From contig JAKAXA010000014.1 of the NCBI GenBank assembly GCA_021816775.1, forward strand, positions 1 through 64,000: 64,000 nt of DNA, read 5' to 3'. Shown here piece after piece: positions 1 to 9,208 of this stretch. Each line of letters opens with the position of its first letter. The stretch's first letter is position 1. Position numbers and translations under genes: made by a program. The notes under the pieces were generated by a model. The model saw nothing but the letters and a program-made list of their open reading frames with translations. It was not told the origin of the DNA and ran no database searches. This DNA comes from Pseudomonadota bacterium (GTDB taxonomy: Bacteria; Pseudomonadota; Gammaproteobacteria; Steroidobacterales; Steroidobacteraceae).

Positions 1-745
1 TCACGGTGCCGACGAAGATCGCCCCGTGGCGCACGACCAGATTGCGGGACAGCTGGTGCAGATGATCGGATCTGCGGTTTTTGAGCCTGGCATGGATCGC
101 CCGGGCGCGAGCCTTCTTGCCGGCGCGTTGTGCGACGGCAAGCTTGCCCTCGAGTTCCGGGTAGAACCGCGCCGCCTCGACCTTCAGGCCCGCGGAGGTG
201 GTGCTCAGATCCTTCAGGCCGAGGTCGATCGCGATCGCATCAGAAGGGGCATGCAGGGGCGCTGCTTCCCGCTTCACTCTCACGAGCGCGTTCAGATGCC
301 ACCGGGCGCGGCCGTCCTCGCAGACAGAGCCGCAACGGTTGCAATACTTCGAGAGATCCCAGCTGTCCCAGGGCCGCAGGCGCCGGCCCATGACGCGCAC
401 GACACCCGGGGAGCGGCATTGGATCGCGACCGCCTTGAAGGGGACCCATCCCAGGCTGTCGTTCGAGCGCTTCCGATCCGAGACGCGACAGCGGAGCCTG
501 CGCCGGCGCAACGGCAGCCGGCGCAGCACGTACTCCTCGTTCACCGCCTGCACCGTCTGGGAGTGCAGCTCAAGACCCGCTTTCGTGGCGAGGGCGGTGA
601 ACTCATGCAGATCCTCTGCCGAGAGAAACCGATCCTCGCGCTCGAGGACCTTCAGGCAGGTCCGCGGGTCGTCGTTCCAGACAAAGTTGACCTCACACGC
701 TCGAGCTCAAATTCAGGACACGTGCTTGTCCCGCACGCGCACCCG
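1..745 (-). pseudogene. IS200/IS605-family TnpB (OrfB) remnant, truncated by the window edge and carrying in-frame stops near its N-terminus
   Basis: My minus-strand translation gives RVRDKHVS*I*ARACEVNFVWNDDPRTCLKVLEREDRFLSAEDLHEF...SLGWVPFKAVAIQ...GRARWHLNALVRVKREAAPLHAPSDAIAIDLGLKDLSTTSAGLKVEAARFY..., with TnpB N-terminal features and a RuvC-I type IDLGLKD motif. Stops fall at about 707-709 and 713-715. Confidence 0.8.
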
Positions 746-904
746 CGGCGTGCGCCCGCACTCCTATTCCGGACAGACCGAGCGGTTGCGGGGCATCTCC
801 AGGGTGTATATCCCACCAGGTATCGAGATCGATTCCCAACGACGCCTGATCTCTCTGCATGAATGCCGGAGTCTTACGGCGTGATGGGATAATCTTCCTT
901 CGCC

Positions 905-2254
905 ATGTGGACGAGAATCTGGGCATTCCTGGATGACTGGTTCTTCGGGACCGCCGCGGGCGGTGCCGTCCCCCGCGGCCGGCTGGTCCGCGGACTGAGC
1001 TATCTCTACGCGGTGCTGCGCGACCTGCTGACGGGCGGGCAGATCAATCTGCGCGCGATGGGGCTCGTCTACACGACGCTCCTGACCCTGATTCCGCTGG
1101 CGGCCTTCAGCTTCGCGATCCTGAAGCTCTTCGGCGCGGGCGGCGATCTGCAGCCGGTCGTCTACCAGTTCTTCAGCGCCCTCGGGCCCGCGGATGCCGC
1201 CAAGGTGACCTCGCGCGTGGTGCTGTTCGCCGATCGCGTCGGTGGTGGGGTGCTCGGCTCGGTGGGCTTCGCGCTGCTCGCCTGGACGCTGATCGGCACC
1301 ATCAAGAAGGTCGAGGACAGCTTCAATTTCCTCTGGCGCGTGCAGAAGGCGCGCAGCTTCGCGCGCCGCATCACCGAGTACCTCACGCTGGTCGTGGGCG
1401 GTCCGGTCATTCTGGTGATGTTCATCGGCATGTCGCACCGCGCAATCGACAGCGCGCCGTTTCGCGACCTGGCCCGTCTGCCGTGGGTCGACCTGTTCAC
1501 CACCGCGGGGATCAAGCTCGCCCCCTACGTCATGGTGATCGTCGCCTTCACGGGGCTGTATCTGCTCGTGCCCAATACGCGCGTGCAATTCCGTCCCGCG
1601 CTGATCGGTGCGGTGGTCGGTGGCGTGATCTGGGCGGCGGTGGGGCGGGTGTTCACGGCCTTCGTGGTGCACTCGACGCGCCTCGCCATCGTCTACGCGG
1701 GTTTCGCATTCATCGTGGCGGGTCTGCTGTGGACGTACCTCGGCTGGCTGATCCTGCTCGCCGGAGCGCAGCTGTCGTTCTACATCCAGAATCCGGCCTA
1801 TCTGCGCCTCGGTCTGCAGGAGCTGAAGCTCTCGGGCGCAGAGGTCGAGCAGCTGGCCCTGCGCATGATGTATCTGGTGGGGCGCGCCCATCTGACGGGC
1901 GAGAAGCTCTGGAGCATGAACGCGCTCGCCACGGAGCTCGGACTGCCGGGCATCGCGGTGGCGCAGATCGTGCACGCGCTCGAGCACTGCGGGCTGCTGG
2001 TCGTGACCGAGGATGATGAGCTCCTGCCGGCGCGCGATATCGGGCGCATCAGGCTCGCGGAGATACTCGACGTCGCCCGCAGCCGCCTGCCCGGGGACTT
2101 CACCCCGCGCCTGGCGCCCATCCCGCCGGTCGATCGCCTGCTGAGCGCGATCGATGAGGCGCGCCGCCACCGCTGCGGTGAGCTCACGCTGCGCGATCTG
2201 GTGCAGGAGCCTCCCCGGCCGGCGCTGGTCATCGCCTCCGGCAACGGCCCGTGA
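905..2254 (+). CDS. YihY/BrkB family inner membrane protein
   Basis: 449 aa ORF with multiple TM segments; GLVYTTLLTLIPLAAFSFAILK and the C-terminal winged-helix-like region are typical of YihY family proteins. Confidence 0.88.
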   Translation: MWTRIWAFLDDWFFGTAAGGAVPRGRLVRGLSYLYAVLRDLLTGGQINLRAMGLVYTTLLTLIPLAAFSFAILKLFGAGGDLQPVVYQFFSALGPADAAKVTSRVVLFADRVGGGVLGSVGFALLAWTLIGTIKKVEDSFNFLWRVQKARSFARRITEYLTLVVGGPVILVMFIGMSHRAIDSAPFRDLARLPWVDLFTTAGIKLAPYVMVIVAFTGLYLLVPNTRVQFRPALIGAVVGGVIWAAVGRVFTAFVVHSTRLAIVYAGFAFIVAGLLWTYLGWLILLAGAQLSFYIQNPAYLRLGLQELKLSGAEVEQLALRMMYLVGRAHLTGEKLWSMNALATELGLPGIAVAQIVHALEHCGLLVVTEDDELLPARDIGRIRLAEILDVARSRLPGDFTPRLAPIPPVDRLLSAIDEARRHRCGELTLRDLVQEPPRPALVIASGNGP

Positions 2255-2264
2255 GTCCCAGCCG

Positions 2265-2951
2265 CTAAATCGTCTCGGTGCCCGTCGCGGTACCCACGAC
2301 GAGCACATCCGCCGGGCGCGCGGCGAACAGTCCCACGGTCACGACACCGGTAATCTCACCCAGCTCGCGCTCGAGCGCGCGCGGATCGCTGATCGAGAGG
2401 CCGTGCACGTCGAGGATCTGGTTGCCGTTATCGGTCACGAAGCCGCGGCGCCACACCGGGCGTGCGCCGCGTGCCTCGATCGCCCGTGCCACCAGCGTGC
2501 GGGCCATCGGGATGACCTCGACGGGCAGCGGAAAGGCGCCCAGGGTCTCGACCAGTTTGCCGTCATCGATGATGCACACGAAGCGCTGCGCCGCGGCCGC
2601 CACGATCTTCTCGCGCGTCAGCGCACCGCCGCCGCCTTTGATGAGGTGGCGCGCGCGGGTCGCCTCGTCGGCGCCGTCGATGTACAGGGGCAATGCGGCG
2701 ACGTCGTTGAGGTCCAGGACCTCGATACCCGCGGCGCGCAGCAGAGTGCTGCTTGCCTCGGAGCTCGATACCGCCGCGCGGATCAGGCCGGGCCGCGCTG
2801 CGAGCGCCTCGATGAGGCAGCCGACGGTCGAGCCGGTGCCGACCCCGAGCACGCTGTCCGCTGCGACGTAGCGCAGCGCGGCTTCGGCGCTGCGGCGCTT
2901 CTTGGCGTGGGCCTCGGTGTCTTTCGAAGCTGTGCGAGTGGTGTGTGACAC
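2265..2951 (-). CDS. rpiA: Ribose-5-phosphate isomerase A
   Basis: [46 protein letters not shown] and DNGNQILDV are RpiA motifs. Probable GTG start at 2951. Confidence 0.93.
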   Translation of the reverse strand: MSHTTRTASKDTEAHAKKRRSAEAALRYVAADSVLGVGTGSTVGCLIEALAARPGLIRAAVSSSEASSTLLRAAGIEVLDLNDVAALPLYIDGADEATRARHLIKGGGGALTREKIVAAAAQRFVCIIDDGKLVETLGAFPLPVEVIPMARTLVARAIEARGARPVWRRGFVTDNGNQILDVHGLSISDPRALERELGEITGVVTVGLFAARPADVLVVGTATGTETI

Positions 2952-2979
2952 GGCTATTTCCCAGGGGCTGAAAACGAAT

Positions 2980-2999
2980 GTGCCCGCTTGCGCGGGCAC
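2980..2999 (-). terminator. Hairpin GTGCCCGC-GCAA-GCGGGCAC followed by a T-rich tract; possible terminator or REP-like repeat
   Basis: Perfect 8-bp stem, GNRA loop on the minus strand, followed by ATTCGTTTTC. Confidence 0.55.
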
Positions 3000-3021
3000 G
3001 AGGGCATCGAACTTTGTTTCA

Positions 3022-3049
3022 CTCGGCGGCCGCCGAAGCGGCCGCCGAG
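3022..3049 (-). terminator. Very stable 12-bp stem with UUCG tetraloop downstream of the Lys/Ala peptide gene
   Basis: CTCGGCGGCCGC-TTCG-GCGGCCGCCGAG, a perfect inverted repeat, just after the TAA of the 17-aa ORF. Confidence 0.6.
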
Positions 3050-3058
3050 CGAAAGGCC

Positions 3059-3112
3059 TTACTTCTTCTTCGCAGCTTTCTTCTTCGCGGCCTTCTTCTT
3101 TGCCTTCGCCAT
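3059..3112 (-). CDS. 17-aa Lys/Ala-rich peptide [17 protein letters not shown] (histone H1-like tail peptide)
   Basis: ATG..TAA read directly on the minus strand; GGAGAG Shine-Dalgarno-like sequence upstream; promoter-like sequence; hairpins immediately downstream. Confidence 0.65.
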   Translation of the reverse strand: MAKAKKKAAKKKAAKKK

Positions 3113-3150
3113 GTTGGCTCTCCAGTTGACGGGTTAGTCCGAGGGCCGAG

Positions 3151-3180
3151 TATATACATGCGAAACAAAAATACAAGCAA
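3151..3180 (-). promoter_or_regulatory. Sigma70-like promoter for the Lys/Ala peptide gene
   Basis: Minus strand TTGCTT - 18 bp - TATATA, about 40 bp upstream of the ATG. Confidence 0.5.
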
Positions 3181-3252
3181 GTCCTAAGAGGATGTGCTAG
3201 CGGACCATCGGTCGTGCCGTGCCTCTCGATCGGCGCCGCGTGTTCCCATCGC

Positions 3253-3840
3253 TCACGGCAAGGCGCGGGTGCGGGCGCAATGGATGATGCCGCGCTCGGT
3301 GATCACCATGTCGAGCGGCACATCGTGCGCGGCGCGCTCGATGCGCTCGAGCTGCTGCATCGCGTAGCCGAGTCCAACGAGCAGCGGTCTCGCGCTCATC
3401 GCGCGCGCGCGCGTGAAGGCCAGCGCGCGATCGTAATAACCACCGCCCATGCCGAGACGGTTCCCGCGCCGATCGAATCCGACCAGCGGAACGAAGAGGA
3501 TATCGAGCGCGCGCGCGCTCGGCAGCGCGGGACCGAGCGGCTCGGGGATGCCGAAGCGATTGCGCAGCACCCGCGTGCCGAGCCGCACGAACTGCATCGA
3601 GCGGGCCGGTGATTGCGCGCCGATGCGTGGCAGATACACCTGGCTGCCGCGGCGGCGGGCGAGCGCCAGCAGCGCGGCGGTATCGAGTTCTTCGGGCAGC
3701 GCGATGTAAAGGCCGATGCGCCACTGCGGACGCACCAGGCGCTCGCGCTCGGCGATCAGCGCCACGCGGCGCGCGCTGCGCGCGCGCTCGATCGGAGGGA
3801 TGCTCCGGCGGGCTTGTCGGAGCGAGGCCCGCAGTCGCAT
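3253..3840 (-). CDS. fau: 5-formyltetrahydrofolate cyclo-ligase
   Basis: [25 protein letters not shown] signature; located next to zapA with 6S RNA between, as in many gammaproteobacteria. Start assigned at MRLRASLRQ. Confidence 0.88.
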   Translation of the reverse strand: MRLRASLRQARRSIPPIERARSARRVALIAERERLVRPQWRIGLYIALPEELDTAALLALARRRGSQVYLPRIGAQSPARSMQFVRLGTRVLRNRFGIPEPLGPALPSARALDILFVPLVGFDRRGNRLGMGGGYYDRALAFTRARAMSARPLLVGLGYAMQQLERIERAAHDVPLDMVITERGIIHCARTRALP

Positions 3841-3865
3841 GCGGGCCGGCTGCGAGCTGGAATCA

Positions 3866-4063
3866 GGAAGCGTCACCCGCCTGTGCCGGTGCGAACCGTT
3901 GCTCTCGAACCGGAGCAACAAGTGGGACAGGCTGCGGCAGGTAAGGCTTTCCGCTCGGGGCGGACTTGCACAATTCTGCCGGCAAGCCCTGAAGTCCCAT
4001 GGGTGTTTCAATTAGGGTCCGAGGTAACCCGGCCCGCGTGTCGAACACCGCAGGCGACGCTGC
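3866..4063 (-). ncRNA. ssrS: 6S RNA (SsrS)
   Basis: About 200-nt non-coding gap between zapA and fau (the canonical ssrS position). Complementary ends (CGTCGCCTG...CAGGCGGGTGACG) form a closing stem; TACAGT -10-like box upstream. Boundaries approximate. Confidence 0.65.
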
Positions 4064-4122
4064 AAGCACTGTACACCAAAGCACGCCCGGGCGCAGTCGG
4101 GGCGAGCGCACCGCGGCGCGCC

Positions 4123-4437
4123 TCACAGTTCGAGCGGCCGGCTGTGTCCGAGCGCCGTTTCCACCCGCTCGCGCAGGGCGCGGATCTTGTCGCCGGCCTC
4201 GACGGTGCTGCGGTTGCCCCGCTCGCGAAGCAGCAGCAGCTCGTTTGCCATATTGAGCGCGACCATCACCGCGATGCGGTCGAGTCCGACGACCTTGCCG
4301 CTGTCGCGCACTTCGCGCATGCGGGTATTGAGGTATTCCGCCGCATCGAGCAGGGCCGGCCGCTCCTCGTGGGGGCAGGCGATCATGTAGTCCCGGTCGA
4401 GGATGCGCACGCTGACGCGCGCCGGATCTGCGCTCAC
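4123..4437 (-). CDS. zapA: Cell division protein ZapA
   Basis: 104 aa: VSVRILDRDYMIACPHEERPALLDAAEYLNTRMREVRDSGKVVGLDRIAVMVALNMANELL. Confidence 0.9.
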   Translation of the reverse strand: MSADPARVSVRILDRDYMIACPHEERPALLDAAEYLNTRMREVRDSGKVVGLDRIAVMVALNMANELLLLRERGNRSTVEAGDKIRALRERVETALGHSRPLEL

Positions 4438-4664
4438 GCGCCGTGCTCCAGGGTTTTCAATCGCCCGATCATGGCCTCGACCCGCGCGCGCACCTGTTCG
4501 TTCTTCTGCAGCAGCGTCGCGCGCTCGCTGGCGAGCGATTCGTGCCGCTGCTTGAGCGCGTGGTTCTCCTCGCGCAGCTGCTCAAGGGCGCCGAGCAGCT
4601 CATCGATCCGCCGGGTCAGGCGGGTGAGCTCGGTATCGAGGGCTGATGATGCGGCAGCGCTCAT
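4434..4664 (-). CDS. TIGR02449-like/ZapB-like coiled-coil protein
   Basis: 76 aa coiled coil LTRRIDELLGALEQLREENHALKQRHESLASERATLLQKNEQ immediately upstream of zapA. Confidence 0.75.
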   Translation of the reverse strand: MSAAASSALDTELTRLTRRIDELLGALEQLREENHALKQRHESLASERATLLQKNEQVRARVEAMIGRLKTLEHGA

Positions 4665-4778
4665 GCTGGCGCGACTATAGTGCGGCGCTCTCCACGCGGT
4701 CAATGCGAAGCTCCGGGCGCCCCCCGGGGGAGCCGGGCGGGGATCCGCCGGCGCCGACATGCGGCATAATGGGCGGTA

Positions 4779-5336
4779 ATGATGCAGGCGGACTATGCCG
4801 AGGTTCAGACCGTTCTCACCGGCGAGCATTCGCTCACCGATGCGGCCGAGGCGCACGGCACGCTGACCGGCTCGCTGTGCTCTGCGCCGGGGTATCGCTT
4901 CGAGGACTGGCTGCTCGACATCCTGCCGGAGGGGCAGGCCCGCCCGCCGAGCATGCCGGTGCTGCGCGCCCTGTATCGGCGAACGGCCGGGGCGCTTACC
5001 GGCCCGCAGATGGGATTCGACCTGCTCCTGCCCGATGACGGCCGCCCGATCATCGAGCGCGCCGGGGCGCTCGCGCTGTGGTGTCAGGGGTTTCTCTACG
5101 GACTCGGCCTCGGCGTGCTGCGCGATGCGGCGAACATGCCCGGCGAGGTGAGCGAGATCGTCAACGACATCACGGAAATCGGCAGCGCCGCGGTCGACAC
5201 GACGCAGAGCGAGGAGTCGAACGAGGCGGCCTATGCTGAGCTCGTCGAGTTCATCCGCGTCAGCGTGCAAGTGGTCTTCGAGGAGCTCGCGCCGCTGCGC
5301 GACCCGCCCGCCTCACCTGGAGCGCCTTTCCATTGA
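4779..5336 (+). CDS. ygfB: UPF0149 family protein YgfB
   Basis: 185 aa with HGTLTGSLCSAPGY and WCQGFLYGLGLG motifs; next to pepP. Confidence 0.87.
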   Translation: MMQADYAEVQTVLTGEHSLTDAAEAHGTLTGSLCSAPGYRFEDWLLDILPEGQARPPSMPVLRALYRRTAGALTGPQMGFDLLLPDDGRPIIERAGALALWCQGFLYGLGLGVLRDAANMPGEVSEIVNDITEIGSAAVDTTQSEESNEAAYAELVEFIRVSVQVVFEELAPLRDPPASPGAPFH

Positions 5337-6724
5337 AGCCTGAGACCCCCGCAGAAGAGTTCGCGCGCCGCCGCAGAGCGTTGATGCGACTGATGGGGCG
5401 CGACGCCATCGCCATCGTCCCGGCCGCGCCGGTTCGCAAGCGCAACAACGACGTCGATTATGCATACCGGCAGGACAGCGACTTTCACTATCTCACCGGC
5501 TTCGGCGAGCCGGAGGCGGTCGCCGTTCTGATCCCGGGGCGCGAACAGGCCGAGTACATTCTGTTCGTGCGCGACCGTGATCCGGCGCGCGAGACGTGGG
5601 ACGGCCGGCGCGCAGGCCCTGCGGGCGCGCGCCGCCTCTACGGCGCGCACGATGCGTTCCCCATCACCGATATCGACGAGATCCTCCCCGGGCTGATGGA
5701 GAACCGCGCCAAGGTCTTCTATGCCATGGGCATGTACCCGGAATTCGACCAGCGAGTGGTCGGCTGGGTGAACGGCCTGCGCACCCAGGCGCGCAATGGC
5801 CGCCATCCGCCGCAGGAGTTCGTGGCGCTCGATCAGGTGCTGCACGAGCTGCGCCTGTTCAAATCGCGCACCGAGCTCGGTCTGATGCGTGAAGCGGCGC
5901 GTATCGGCGCGCTGGCGCATGTGCGGGCCATGCGTTTCTGCCGCCCCGGCCGCATGGAATACGAGCTGATGGCCGAGCTCGTGCACGAGTTCCGCCGCCA
6001 CGGGGCCGACACCTCGTATTACCCGATCGTCGGCTCGGGGGCGAACAGCTGCATCCTGCACTACAACGAGAACGATCAGCCGCTGCGCGACGGCGAGGTG
6101 GTGCTGATCGACGCCGGCTGCGAATACGAGTACTACGCCTCGGACATCACCCGCACCTTCCCGGTGAGCGGGCGTTTCAGCCGCGAGCAGCGGGCGGTCT
6201 ACGAGGTCGTGCACGAGGCCAATCTCGCGGCGATCGCCAAAGTGCGCCCCGGCAGTCACTGGAACGAGCCGCACGAGGCGGCGGTCCGGGTGATCACGCA
6301 CGGGCTGGTCAGACTCGGGCTGCTCAAGGGTCGGCCGGCGAAGCTCGAGCGCGATGGCGCCTACCGGCGCTTCTTCATGCACCGCACCGGCCACTGGCTC
6401 GGGATGGATGTGCACGATGTCGGCGATTACAAGGTCGGGGAGGCGTGGCGTGTCCTCGAGCCCGGCATGGTGTTGACGATCGAGCCGGGCATCTACATCC
6501 CTCGCGGCGCGCGCGGCGTGCCCAAACGCTTCCAGGGCATCGGCGTGCGCATCGAAGATGACGTCGTGGTGACCAAGAGCGGAGCTGAAGTGCTCACCGA
6601 CGGCGTCCCGAAAGACCCCGATCTGATCGAGGCGCTGATGGCCGCGCCGCATGTGAACGGCGTGCGGGCTTTGGCCACGCGCACGCGCGGCAAGGCGCGG
6701 CGGAGTCAGCGTGCCCAAGCATGA
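5333..6724 (+). CDS. pepP: Xaa-Pro aminopeptidase
   Basis: 463 aa; DAGCEYEYYASDITRTFPVSG, HRTGHWLGMDVHDVG, GMVLTIEPGIYIP metallopeptidase M24 motifs. Confidence 0.93.
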   Translation: MKPETPAEEFARRRRALMRLMGRDAIAIVPAAPVRKRNNDVDYAYRQDSDFHYLTGFGEPEAVAVLIPGREQAEYILFVRDRDPARETWDGRRAGPAGARRLYGAHDAFPITDIDEILPGLMENRAKVFYAMGMYPEFDQRVVGWVNGLRTQARNGRHPPQEFVALDQVLHELRLFKSRTELGLMREAARIGALAHVRAMRFCRPGRMEYELMAELVHEFRRHGADTSYYPIVGSGANSCILHYNENDQPLRDGEVVLIDAGCEYEYYASDITRTFPVSGRFSREQRAVYEVVHEANLAAIAKVRPGSHWNEPHEAAVRVITHGLVRLGLLKGRPAKLERDGAYRRFFMHRTGHWLGMDVHDVGDYKVGEAWRVLEPGMVLTIEPGIYIPRGARGVPKRFQGIGVRIEDDVVVTKSGAEVLTDGVPKDPDLIEALMAAPHVNGVRALATRTRGKARRSQRAQA

Positions 6725-7955
6725 GGTGCGCGGTGGCGAGCCGCGCGAGTACGACGTCGCGATCGTCGGCGGCGGGCTGGTCGGCGCGAGCCTGGCGCTG
6801 GCGCTTGCCGGCAGCACGATGCGGGTGCTGCTCATCGAGGGCGTCGCGCCGGATTCGAGCAGCCAGCCGAGTTTCGATGAGCGCACGACCGCGCTGGGCA
6901 ACGCCAGCCGGCGCATCTTCCAGGGACTTGGCATCTGGGAGGATCTCGCGGGCGAAGCGGCGGCGATCCGCACCATCCATGTCTCCGAGGCGGGCCGCTT
7001 CGGCAGCGCCTGCCTGCGCGCCGCGGAACAGGGTGTCGAGGCGTTCGGACACGTGATTCCCAATCGCGTGATGGGGGCCGCCCTGTGGCGCGGATTGCGG
7101 CGCGCCGGCGGTGTCACGATGCGCGTGCCGGCGCGGGTCACCGCGGTGGAGATTGCCGCCGATGGCGCGGCGTTCTCGGTCGAGACGGCGGACGGCGCGT
7201 GCGAGACCGTGAGTGCGCGGCTGTTGGTGGCCGCGGACGGCGCCAACTCCGTAGTCCGTGCGGCAGCGGGCATCCCGGCGCAGGTGGAGGATTACGCTCA
7301 GGTGGCCATCACCGCGGCGGTCGTCACCGATCGGCCTCATGACGGGACGGCATACGAGCGCTTCACGCCGAGCGGTCCCGTGGCCGTCCTGCCGCTGCAC
7401 GGCGGGGGCTACGGCACGGTCTGGGCCAGCGAGCCCGCACGCGCCGCGGAGCTGCTCGCCCTCAGCGACGGGGCCTATCTGAATGCGCTGCAGGAGCGCT
7501 TCGGCTGGCGTGCGGGGCGCTTCCTGCGCGCCGGAAGGCGCGCATCCTATCCTCTGAGGCTGTCGCGCGCCGCCGCGACGGTGGGCATGCGCACGGTGCT
7601 CATCGGCAATGCGGCCCAGGGGCTGCACCCGATCGCCGGGCAGGGGTTCAACCTCGGTCTGCGGGATGCGGCGCTGCTGGCGGAGCGCATCGCCACGTGC
7701 GCCGGTGATCCCGGCGCGCCGCAGCTGCTCGGCGCCTACAGCGAGGCGCGGGCGGCGGACCGCGGCGGCGTGGTGCGCTTCACCGACTCTCTGGTCAAGC
7801 TGTTCGAGAGCCGGCTCCCCGGGGCGAGCCTGCTGCGCAATCTCGGCCTGGTGTTGTTCGACCTGTCGCCGCCGGCCAAGCGGGCGCTCGCCCGGGTGAG
7901 CCTGGGATTCGGCGGTCCGACACCGCGTCTGGCGCGGGGGCTGCCGCTCACATGA
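6711..7955 (+). CDS. ubiH: FAD-dependent 2-octaprenyl-6-methoxyphenyl hydroxylase
   Basis: 414 aa; DVAIVGGGLVGASLALALAG, LIGNAAQGLHPIAGQGFNLGLRD. Confidence 0.88.
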   Translation: MPKHEVRGGEPREYDVAIVGGGLVGASLALALAGSTMRVLLIEGVAPDSSSQPSFDERTTALGNASRRIFQGLGIWEDLAGEAAAIRTIHVSEAGRFGSACLRAAEQGVEAFGHVIPNRVMGAALWRGLRRAGGVTMRVPARVTAVEIAADGAAFSVETADGACETVSARLLVAADGANSVVRAAAGIPAQVEDYAQVAITAAVVTDRPHDGTAYERFTPSGPVAVLPLHGGGYGTVWASEPARAAELLALSDGAYLNALQERFGWRAGRFLRAGRRASYPLRLSRAAATVGMRTVLIGNAAQGLHPIAGQGFNLGLRDAALLAERIATCAGDPGAPQLLGAYSEARAADRGGVVRFTDSLVKLFESRLPGASLLRNLGLVLFDLSPPAKRALARVSLGFGGPTPRLARGLPLT

Positions 7956-9208
7956 GCGCTGCTGCGCCGCGTTGGGATGTGCTGATCGTCGGCGGCGGAC
8001 CGGTGGGCGCGTGCGCCGGGGCGCTGCTGCAGCGCGCCGCCGGCACCGGGCGGCGCGCGCTGCGCATCGGATTGCTCGAGCCCGCCCGGCCCGCGCCGCC
8101 GGCTCCGGAGGCGGCTCTCGATGCGCGCGTGTCCGCCTGGTCGCGCTCGAGCGAGCGGATCCTCACCACGGCCGGTGCGTGGGAGCGAATGCCCGCGCGC
8201 CGTGTCCAGCCCTATGAGCGCATGTGCGTCTGGCCGGCGCATCTGCCGGCGCGCAGCCCCGATGCGCTGGTATTCGATGCGGCCTATGCGGGCGAGGCGA
8301 ATCTCGGCGCCATCGCCGAGAACCGCCTCGTACAGTGCGCGGCGCTCGAGGCGTTCGAGGCGGCCGGCGGAACCGTCATAGCGGCGGGGTTCTCCGGGCT
8401 TGCGATACGCGATCCGGATGTGCAGGTGCGCGCCGGCGCGGATGTCCTGCATTGCAGGCTGCTCGTCGGGGCCGACGGCGCGCGCTCCAGGGTGCGCGAT
8501 GCGCTCGGGCTGGCGGTCCGCGAGGCGAGCTACCAGCAGACCGCGATCGTCGCCAACGTGCGCACGGAGCGTCCGCACGAGCGGACGGCCTGGCAGCGGT
8601 TCCTGGGGGACGGCACGCTGGCGTTTCTGCCGCTCGCCGACGGATCGAGCTCTATCGTGTGGTCCCTCGATGAGGCGAGCGCCCGCGAGCGGCTCGCCCT
8701 GCCGGCGGCGCAGTTCGAGGAGGCGCTGCTTGCCGCCTCGGACGGTGTGCTCGGCGCGGTGCGGCTGTGCACGGAGCGCCTCGGGGTGCCGCTGCGCCGG
8801 CTGCGCGCCGAGCGCTTCACCGCTGTGCGCTGCGCCCTGATGGGCGATGCCGCGCACGTGGTGCATCCGCTGGCCGGGCAAGGCGTCAACCTCGGCCTGC
8901 TCGATGCGGCAGCGCTCGCCGAGTGCGTGCTGCTCGCGCACCGCGCGGGGGAGGATCCGGGCGCGGCGCGGCCGCTGCGCCGCTACGAGCGCTGGCGCAA
9001 GAGCGAGCTGGCGCCCATGACGCTTGCCATCGACGGGTTCAACCGCTTTCTCGCCCACGGCTCCGGCCCGCTCGCGCAGCTGGCGCAGCACGGGCTCGCC
9101 TGGGTGAACCGCAGCGAGACGGTGAAGCGCCTGTTCATCGGTCAGGCGCTCGGGCTCACCGGCGAGCTGCCCGCCGCGGCGCGCCTCGGCGGGGCGCCGC
9201 TCAGCTGA
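7952..9208 (+). CDS. ubiI: UbiH/UbiF/VisC family FAD-dependent ubiquinone hydroxylase (UbiI-like)
   Basis: 418 aa; DVLIVGGGPVGACAGALL, ALMGDAAHVVHPLAGQGVNLGLLD; ATG overlaps the ubiH stop. Confidence 0.82.
   Translation: MSAAAPRWDVLIVGGGPVGACAGALLQRAAGTGRRALRIGLLEPARPAPPAPEAALDARVSAWSRSSERILTTAGAWERMPARRVQPYERMCVWPAHLPARSPDALVFDAAYAGEANLGAIAENRLVQCAALEAFEAAGGTVIAAGFSGLAIRDPDVQVRAGADVLHCRLLVGADGARSRVRDALGLAVREASYQQTAIVANVRTERPHERTAWQRFLGDGTLAFLPLADGSSSIVWSLDEASARERLALPAAQFEEALLAASDGVLGAVRLCTERLGVPLRRLRAERFTAVRCALMGDAAHVVHPLAGQGVNLGLLDAAALAECVLLAHRAGEDPGAARPLRRYERWRKSELAPMTLAIDGFNRFLAHGSGPLAQLAQHGLAWVNRSETVKRLFIGQALGLTGELPAAARLGGAPLS

Noticed and set aside
26-884. Plus-strand ORFs 26..862 and 198..884
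   Set aside because: They lie antisense to a recognisable TnpB reading frame on the minus strand and have no family-like sequence.
764-2308. 514-aa minus ORF
   Set aside because: Shadow ORF antisense to YihY; low-complexity His/Arg/Gln-rich translation typical of the complement of a high-GC gene.
3500-3530. GAGCGCGCGCGCGCTC and similar alternating GC runs
   Set aside because: They fall inside fau coding sequence (and similar runs in other genes) and are explained by Ala/Arg codons; no independent evidence for a Z-DNA or recombination element.
5231-7273. 680-aa minus ORF
   Set aside because: Antisense to pepP and ubiH, both convincingly coding.
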